64,000 nucleotides of DNA, from contig NC_054865.1 of assembly GCF_018320785.1 (NCBI RefSeq), forward strand, positions 33,108,398 through 33,172,397, written 5' to 3'. Shown one piece after another: positions 59,301 through 64,000 of this stretch (position 1 is the stretch's first letter; every line of letters begins with the position of its first letter). The stretch comes from Cheilinus undulatus (Eukaryota; Chordata; Actinopteri; Labriformes; Labridae). Both the position numbers and the translations under genes were made by a program. Below the pieces are notes generated by a model. That model worked only from the letters and a program-made list of their open reading frames with translations. It was not told the DNA's origin and ran no database searches.

Positions 59301-61753
59301 TAGTATTTGATGGCAGCATAATGACTGACATGTGTGCCCAAGCCTGGAGAAAGTGAAATCCCCTGATTTGATTAGGGAAGACTTCACACAGTGGTAATTT
59401 CTGGTTTAAGTTTTACATAAAAATCTAAATTGAATAAATAAATGAAAAGTCATGAGCCCATTTGGGTCTCAGCCCTGACGGGTATCTGATGTTGCTGAAA
59501 ATAAACTAAAACTAACACTTAGACTAATGAAAACTAAACTAAAACTAAGCATTTTGGCAAAATAAAAACTAAACTAAACTAGCAACCCAGCAGGAAAAAC
59601 TGATTACAACTAAACTGAAATGTAAAAGTTAAAAAAGAAATAAAAATAAAAACTAGTGAAAAACCCCAAACTACCTTGATTAGATGATTTTATTTTACAT
59701 TTAACTAATTTCATTCATTTTTTAACAAAAATGGGTAAAATACACAATTTGTAATCATTTTAGTTTTTTTTTTTTTTTTTTTTTAAGGCATCTGGAGGTC
59801 CAAACTCCCAAGTTCAGAACCACAGCGCTTCACTACACAACATTCCCAGCTGTGGCTACTCTATGGATTAATAATTTACACAAAACCAGCTTATGATTCA
59901 TGCTGCAGTGCTCTAATGACATTCACAGATGAAAGAATGATTATTTCTCTAATTAGTCAAGCTGGTTTGCAGTCTCATTCAAGAAAATTGAAAGCTGTCA
60001 TAAAAATTTCTAAACGCAAATGTTGACATATTCTCACAGCTTGCACTGAGTGGTAAACATTAAAATACCCCAGAGAACCTCCCAAGTCACCTCTCTGCTC
60101 AGTGATCTTGTATTTAACCCTCTCTAACCCAGAGTGTGGACTACCACTTCGCCTTCACCCTCGCTGTTAGCAACAGGGCACCTCAGGGTGCTGTTCTTAG
60201 CCCCCTGCTGTTCTCCCTGACATTTAAACACATAAAGTCTCAACACCAGCAATAACATCACCAACAAAGCTGTGATGGACAATCATGAAGATGTTTTAAT
60301 GATGCCAGAGAGTTTTTGTTATGACAGCCTTTTTTTTTGTAAAAGATTGAAGCAGCTTTTAGTTGACTGTGGGTGGAAGAGGGATGAAACTACACTTTCT
60401 TTGCAGTTTGATAAAAGGTGGCAAGGGGGGGCAGCTTCAGTAATCTCTTTAGATACTGTATGATCACCTCTACGCCATCAAGAGTGACATCACAGCAAGA
60501 AACCATCAAGTCCTCCCAACAGCTTAAACATACAGAAGTTTTTAGTTCTCCTCTGTTTGAACTCTAATGCAGAAGTTGAAGGATTACATTTCACTATGAT
60601 TGCACATTTTAGTCCTACCCATGAAAATAAACCTCACTGATCTCCACATCACAGAAAATGGAATGTAGAATTTTTCACCAAAAAAAAAAAAAAAAATTGA
60701 TTAACCGTCAACAAATCCACTAATCTCTTCAGCTCAAAGGAATATAGATTTAACCACACAATAGCATTAAAATGGTTCCAAATATGATTCAAGAAGCAGA
60801 TGTTCTTATGATGCAGCAGTGATAATAATTCATGGAGTCTCTGTAACAGCTGCACGGTCATTACTTTTAACTCTAATGCTTTAAATCCATTTTAGGTACA
60901 CTTATTGCCTTTATTCTAGTAGTTGTGAAGGATTTGTTTGATCTCACACACCACTTAAATCCCAGTAAGCTCCCAGGTTGAGAGGCTCCTCCTCCCATAA
61001 ACTCCAGCAGAAACACCCCAACCCCCCTGCATCTTCTCCCCCTCTCCCTGGTCCTCCCCCCATCCTTTTCTGCCTCCTTTTCTGCATCCTTTCGTCCCTC
61101 CCTCCCCCATCCCATCTTCAACCTCTCATTCTTCTTCACTTTCACCCCCCTCTCCTCTTCCTCCCTCTCTCTTTCTCTCCTCTACCTCTTTCCCTGCTTC
61201 CTCTCAGTCACTCAACTCTGAGGGAATCTTATTTCATTCCCTCATCAGACATTTTTGAAACGAAAGCAGAATTTTGGACACAATAATAGCCCCAGATAAA
61301 ATGTTAATGTTTTGGGGAAACTCTTATGTTAGAGCGAAAAACATGCATTTATCAGGAAAAAAACATAAATTCTTTCAAAATAAAGCAAATTTAAACAACT
61401 AAAAAAGATACAGCTCCCAAAAAGTAATATACAGTTCAAAAAGCAGCAGATAGTGCAGTGTTTCCTCGCCAAAGTAGGAGAAATTATTCAATTTTTATTC
61501 TAGAAAATTAAAAATCTTAAGTCAGTTATTTAACGACCAGAACGACTTGCACTATTAAAAACACATTACTAGTATTATTTTCATGTTTAAGGTCCAATAA
61601 CACTAATTTATCACTCAGTTAACTCCACTTTAAAATATGAAATACTTTGATACACTCACCATCTGCGTCAAAATGCTTCCAGATGTCGATGAACTGCGCA
61701 GCGGTGAGCTCAGCCAGGTGCAGGTGTGGCGGCTGCTGGGCTTGGGTTGCCAT
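44321..61753 (-). CDS. calb2: Calretinin (calbindin 2), EF-hand calcium-binding protein
   Basis: Calretinin is a cytosolic neuronal calcium buffer and sensor. Coding exons (minus): 61753-61660, 53322-53246, 51747-51658, 51369-51289, 48682-48626, 48125-48048, 46790-46735, 46428-46389, 45672-45619, 44678-44607, 44437-44321. All are GT-AG and in phase, giving 271 aa, the same length as human calretinin. Five canonical EF-hand loops are seen: [12 protein letters not shown] (29-40), [12 protein letters not shown] (76-87), [12 protein letters not shown] (120-131), [12 protein letters not shown] (164-175) and [12 protein letters not shown] (208-219). The sixth hand is degenerate, as is normal for the family. 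The N-terminus [20 protein letters not shown] and the 271-aa length fit calretinin better than calbindin-D28k. Teleosts have calb2a and calb2b; I cannot say which this is. Intron 1 is 8.3 kb. Confidence 0.95.
46530..46572. repeat. Perfect 13-bp inverted repeat
   Basis: CTAGACCTTCATC at 46530-46542 is followed after 17 bases by its exact complement GATGAAGGTCTAG at 46560-46572. It lies in calb2 intron 7. Similar 'gatgaaggtctag' motifs occur in dispersed fish repeats, so it may be a repeat relic. Confidence 0.6.
47015..47835 (+). repeat. Tandem-array element, copy C
   Basis: It has the head 'aggaccgcccccagaatcgtctgggccc', then a run of 'cccatttttgcctttt'-like units, then 'gaagtctgacattact...cagaaaagctctcccctttgtctccctttatggatggccttgc'. 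The same order occurs in copy A at 1428-2275 and, reversed, in copy D at 62434-63710. It lies in calb2 intron 6 in plus orientation, opposite to the gene. Confidence 0.6.
49612..51175. repeat. 1.5-kb degenerate 5-bp repeat array in calb2 intron 4
   Basis: The stretch consists almost wholly of 5-base units such as ATACA, ATATG, GATAC, AAAAC, GTTAC and ATTAC. The clearest run is at about 50559-50600, where GTTAC and ATTAC alternate. There are few G or C runs. The minus strand therefore has long stretches free of stops (for example 50091-50426), an artefact of the repeat rather than genes. It lies between exons 4 and 5. Confidence 0.75.
52160..52190. repeat. AAAAT pentanucleotide microsatellite
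   Basis: Four to five AAAAT units lie in tandem in calb2 intron 2. Confidence 0.6.
52560..52655 (-). repeat. tRNA-derived SINE remnant
   Basis: 'tgcctttattagagagggataggccagtagccag...acatatacatgggttgtgacc...ctaggtcatctgc' is a shortened and diverged relative of the sequences at 8634-8815 and 55120-55262. Confidence 0.4.
52690..52912 (-). repeat. Partial miniature element ending in GGGCTGGGCGATAT
   Basis: The right end, read on the minus strand, is TAGGGCTGGGCGATATGGAC, a well-known end of a fish hAT-like miniature element. The interior 'tatcatatcaaag...gatattaatttgtttattgcc' fits. The opposite end is missing and abuts the SINE remnant. Confidence 0.5.
53840..55110. other. calb2 intron 1, central part
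   Basis: No exon, RNA gene or clear repeat was recognised here. A purine-rich complement (CTCCTCCTCTCC) is present near 54650. Confidence 0.35.
55120..55262 (-). repeat. tRNA-derived SINE remnant in calb2 intron 1
   Basis: 'ggagagagggttgggaatgacatgagaaaaggagccacaagctggattttaacc' is recognisable as the body plus a decayed B-box of the fish SINE whose normal form has 'ggagccacaggtcggattcgaacc'. The tRNA-like head is on the minus strand. Confidence 0.5.
55270..58980. other. calb2 intron 1, repeat-poor stretch
   Basis: I see no supported exon, RNA gene or identifiable repeat. Open frames of 60-100 codons (for example 55546-55842, 56760-57026) have no splice partners, family motifs or codon pattern to support them. 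Confidence 0.35.
58990..59830. repeat. Nested repeat: outer element split by 'AACTAAAACTAA' repeat copy 2
   Basis: The left outer block 'actgagggtggttgaaacatattgaacacagccatgcacattcaagaatagtcatgt' matches 11852-11900. The right block 'ggcatctggaggtccaaactcccaagttcagaaccac' is a decayed form of 12650-12722. Between them, 59120-59640 is the second copy of the repeat at 24505-24925, in the same orientation. A run of about 22 T lies near 59764-59785. Confidence 0.55.
60120..60560 (+). pseudogene. LINE reverse-transcriptase fragment, decayed
   Basis: In one frame the sequence reads [17 protein letters not shown], the conserved APQG..LSP.LF block of non-LTR reverse transcriptases. It is followed downstream by a frame with [11 protein letters not shown], corresponding to the 'K..ELIVDFRR' block. 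Deletions and a T-run separate them, and stops occur, so it is a dead fragment of a LINE in calb2 intron 1. The ADD catalytic box expected between these blocks is lost. Confidence 0.6.
61010..61205. other. 196-bp polypyrimidine/polypurine tract
   Basis: The plus strand is almost entirely C and T (for example CCCTCTCCCTGGTCCTCCCC and CTCCCTCTCTCTTTCTCTCC) over nearly 200 bp, about 450 bp inside calb2 intron 1. Such tracts can form triplex structures. No microsatellite unit dominates. Confidence 0.7.
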
Positions 61754-61856
61754 CGCTGCTGTTTCTCCGTCCTTTCAGTCGAGCGGAATAGTCAGAGGTA
61801 AACTTTTCCCGGTGTGGAGCTCCTTGGTACTGTGGGCTGCTCCTCCTCAGTTCAGG

Positions 61857-61864
61857 CTTTTAAA
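61857..61864 (-). promoter_or_regulatory. calb2: TATA-like box of calb2 in a CpG-rich promoter
   Basis: On the minus strand TTTAAAAG lies about 104 bp upstream of the ATG. It is directly preceded by a G+C-rich block with CGCGCGCGCC and GGGGGG at 61865-61905. Transcription would start about 30 bp downstream, near 61830. The CpG-rich block is the only such patch in the right half of the window. Confidence 0.5.
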
Positions 61865-62299
61865 CCCCCCGCGGCGCGCGCGCTTCTCCTGCCCGCCACA
61901 CGGGGGCGCCGTTAGAGTGATGAGAGCCTGCAGGCAGTAGACCAATTACAGGAGGACGGGGAGGAGGGGGAGGCAGGCTCTCATGGGCTTTGCATATGAG
62001 TTACTATTAACTGTTGTCCGTGCTGCAGGCTTCATGGCTGGATCATTATACATCATCCAATCGTGCTGCTCTCGTGAGAAGAAAATTACATCAAACTATT
62101 TATTCTTCAGCAGGGCGCCCTGCTGCCTTCCAGAGGATCTTATGGGATCTATGTCAACCATATCCACTCTGTGCATGGTGAATTATCAAATAAAGCCTGA
62201 ACACATTAACATCTCAGGGGCCTCAGGAGGTGTAGAGAATGAATAAAATGTGCAGTCATGTGCATCTTGAACTACATTTTTCTTCCAATTCACTTCTTC

Positions 62300-62325
62300 C
62301 ACATGTATTTATTTATTTATTTATT
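62300..62325. repeat. TTTA tetranucleotide microsatellite
   Basis: About five TTTA units between the calb2 promoter and copy D of the dispersed element. Confidence 0.65.
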
Positions 62326-62433
62326 TGTCAGGGACAATACATAAGCATTGCTGCATTTAATTACAGTGCAACCGATGCAATGTATAAAAGACTTCTAGCC
62401 ATGGCTACATTATCCTGTGTTTTGATTAAAGCC

Positions 62434-63710
62434 AAGGCTGCCCATAAGGGGGAATAGAAGGGAACGTTTTGTGGGGCCTCGCAAAATAGAGGGTCCATGG
62501 AGGTCAGCAAAATCATGGACAATTGCAAAGTTAAGCTGTGAAATCTATATTTTACATTTAACCTGAATGATAACCACTTCTATAAAAGGAACCCAAAATC
62601 AATTTTATTCCTTTATGCTGCAATACAATAATGCCTTTTTTCCAAAATGTTAAACCATTTTTAAAAAAAACAGATTTACATTTTTATTTGTAATGTTAAC
62701 AATGTGGATGGGCGCACTGAATAAACCATTGGGAAATTAATGTCAGACTTCATAGCCAGGACAGCAGGATATCGGAGAATAAAGTAGAAGAAACTTCAAC
62801 AGCTTAAAGGGGAATACATTAAATAATTTTAATGGAAATGACAAAAAAGTGTAAAATTTGACAGAAAGTGGCAAAAATAGTCAGTTAAAATGGCAAAAAG
62901 CAGTTAAAAAAGACCAAAAAAAGGGTTGAAAGTGGCATTATTAGTGGTGAAAAGTGGTTAAAGAGTAGAAAAACTAGTTAAGGTGATAAAAGAGGATATA
63001 TATAAATATTTATATTTTTTTTATTTATTTGTATTTTTTTAACCAAAAAACCTCAAAAGATGCAAAAATGTGTGGTAAAACGGGTTAAAAAAAAGCAATT
63101 AAAACATGGCAAAACATTTTTTTAAGTGGTAAAATAGATTTTAAAGGAAAAGGGGATAAAGCAGCAAATATGGGTTAAGAAAGGGGAAAACTGCAAAAAA
63201 ATAAAATAAAATGGATGGTGTTAAGTGGTGAAAGTGGAAAAAAAAATACAAAATCATTTCAAAGTGGCAAAAATGTATCAAAAGTGCAAAAGAAGACTAA
63301 AAATGGCCAAAAAAAAAAAAAGAAAGAAAGAAATGGGTGGTAAAAATGATGAAAAGCTGTTAAAAAGTGTCACAAAGAGTTAAAAGTGGCAAAAATGGGC
63401 AAATTGGCAGCTAAACTAACAAGGGTTAAAAGAGGCAAAAAATGGCTTGAAGTGGAAAAATGGGTTAAATGTGGAAACAACTCTGGCAAAATGGGAGGAA
63501 ACAGTGATGAAAAGGGGTTAAAAAGTGTCAGGAAATAAGTAGCTTGATGCAGTTTTCAGGTCCAAAATGACGCAACTGTTAGCCATCATGCTAGCATGAA
63601 TGCTACCGATCCAACACACATGCAATGATATCATCAATAAATCACAACTGGGGAGGGCCCATTCACTGGGTTTTTCAGGGGTCCAACTGATTCTGTGGGC
63701 GGGCCTGATT
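62434..63710 (-). repeat. Tandem-array element, copy D (longest)
   Basis: This is the fullest copy. It starts with 'gctgcccataagggggaatag', continues with CAGCAAAATCATGGACAATT and 'gttaagctgtgaaatctatattttacatttaacctgaatgataacca', then 'gtcagacttcatagcc'. About 600 bp of 'aaagtggcaaaaatgggttaaa'-like units follow (roughly 62850-63500). It ends with the head GGGAGGGCCCATTCACTGGG and 'tctgtgggcgggcctg'. It is oriented opposite to copies A and C. No long open frame is present, so it is non-autonomous. Confidence 0.65.
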
Positions 63711-63911
63711 AAACCAATCAACTGTCAGAGCTTTTACTTTCCTCTATCCCTTCCTAAACCTTTCACTCTTCATCATTCCTCTTGGCCCGGGGAGGTCAGA
63801 GGGGCACTCCGTCTCTTTGGTCAATCGAAGCTGGGCTTGGCGTTAATCCAGCAGCAGCTCAGATGTTGCACGGCTACTAAATCACCTACACAGCTTTGTT
63901 CACTCTGCAGG

Positions 63912-64000
63912 ATGAGTGCATGGCTCATCCTATCTTTTTCTCATCTTCCCCTCCTGCTGTGGTGCATCTCCCTCCTCGGTTTGGTCCCTACACAAGCTGG
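63912..64000 (+). CDS. First coding exon of an unidentified secreted or membrane protein, cut by window edge
   Basis: ATG 63912 starts 29 open codons to the edge: MSAWLILSFSHLPLLLWCIS followed by LLGLVPTQA. This is a classic signal peptide: a short polar start, a long leucine-rich core, and a small-residue end near TQA. A pyrimidine-rich acceptor CACTCTGCAG ends two bases before the ATG, so a noncoding exon may precede it. It would be divergent from calb2, whose start is 2.2 kb away. The protein cannot be named from a signal peptide. Confidence 0.5.
   Translation, partial: MSAWLILSFSHLPLLLWCISLLGLVPTQA

Noticed and set aside
60873-61286. Open frames of 90-102 codons on both strands
   Set aside because: They translate the polypurine/polypyrimidine tract and contain only biased residues (E/R/K/G or P/L/S).
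61890-61912. CTCF-like motif (CCACACGGGGGCGCC) upstream of calb2
   Set aside because: Two core positions differ from the consensus, and the sequence lies in a generally G+C-rich promoter where such matches are expected.

Overview
The window comes from a ray-finned (teleost) fish nuclear genome, most likely a spiny-rayed (percomorph) species. The evidence is vertebrate genes split by GT-AG introns, A+T-rich introns and intergenic DNA, and many interspersed repeats of kinds common in fish: a Tc1-like transposon, hAT-like miniature elements, tRNA-derived SINE remnants and LINE 3' ends. There is no operon, CRISPR array, rRNA gene or functional tRNA gene. Gene identities rest on reading exons and comparing them with remembered vertebrate families; no database search was possible.

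Four complete protein-coding genes can be assembled exon by exon with matching splice phases. (1) ctsa-like, + strand, 2810-8306, 11 coding exons, 460 aa: cathepsin A / lysosomal protective protein, a serine carboxypeptidase. (2) slc38a7, - strand, 22343-11619, 11 coding exons, 457 aa: the lysosomal amino-acid transporter SNAT7. (3) got2, - strand, 37176-26542, 10 coding exons, 428 aa: mitochondrial aspartate aminotransferase. (4) calb2, - strand, 61753-44321, 11 coding exons, 271 aa: calretinin, an EF-hand calcium buffer. Each reading frame is open from ATG to stop through all junctions. Two further partial genes are suggested at the edges: an open minus-strand 5' exon at 1-148, and a plus-strand first coding exon with a signal peptide at 63912-64000.

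Layout: 149-2600 is A+T-rich intergenic DNA with one repeat. ctsa and slc38a7 lie tail to tail, and their polyadenylation signals fall within about 70 bp near 9.18-9.25 kb. slc38a7, got2 and calb2 all point the same way (minus), got2 lying upstream of slc38a7, and calb2 upstream of got2. 37.3-43.8 kb is intergenic and carries a decayed Tc1-like element. calb2 has large introns holding a 1.5-kb array of degenerate 5-bp repeats, several interspersed repeats and a LINE reverse-transcriptase fragment. slc38a7 next to got2 matches human chromosome 16q21 and calb2 is also on human 16q, whereas CTSA is on human chromosome 20.

The most interesting functional link is that the two lysosomal genes, ctsa and slc38a7, each carry a TCACGTG E-box in the presumed promoter. 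The slc38a7 site is the perfect palindrome GTCACGTGAC. This is the CLEAR motif through which TFEB/TFE3 control lysosomal genes. The remaining unusual material is repeat biology: a four-copy element with an internal array of 'GTGGCAAAAATGGGTTAAA'-like units, nested insertions, and a terminal-inverted-repeat element enclosing a tRNA-like promoter. I did not see a clearly novel multi-gene system.
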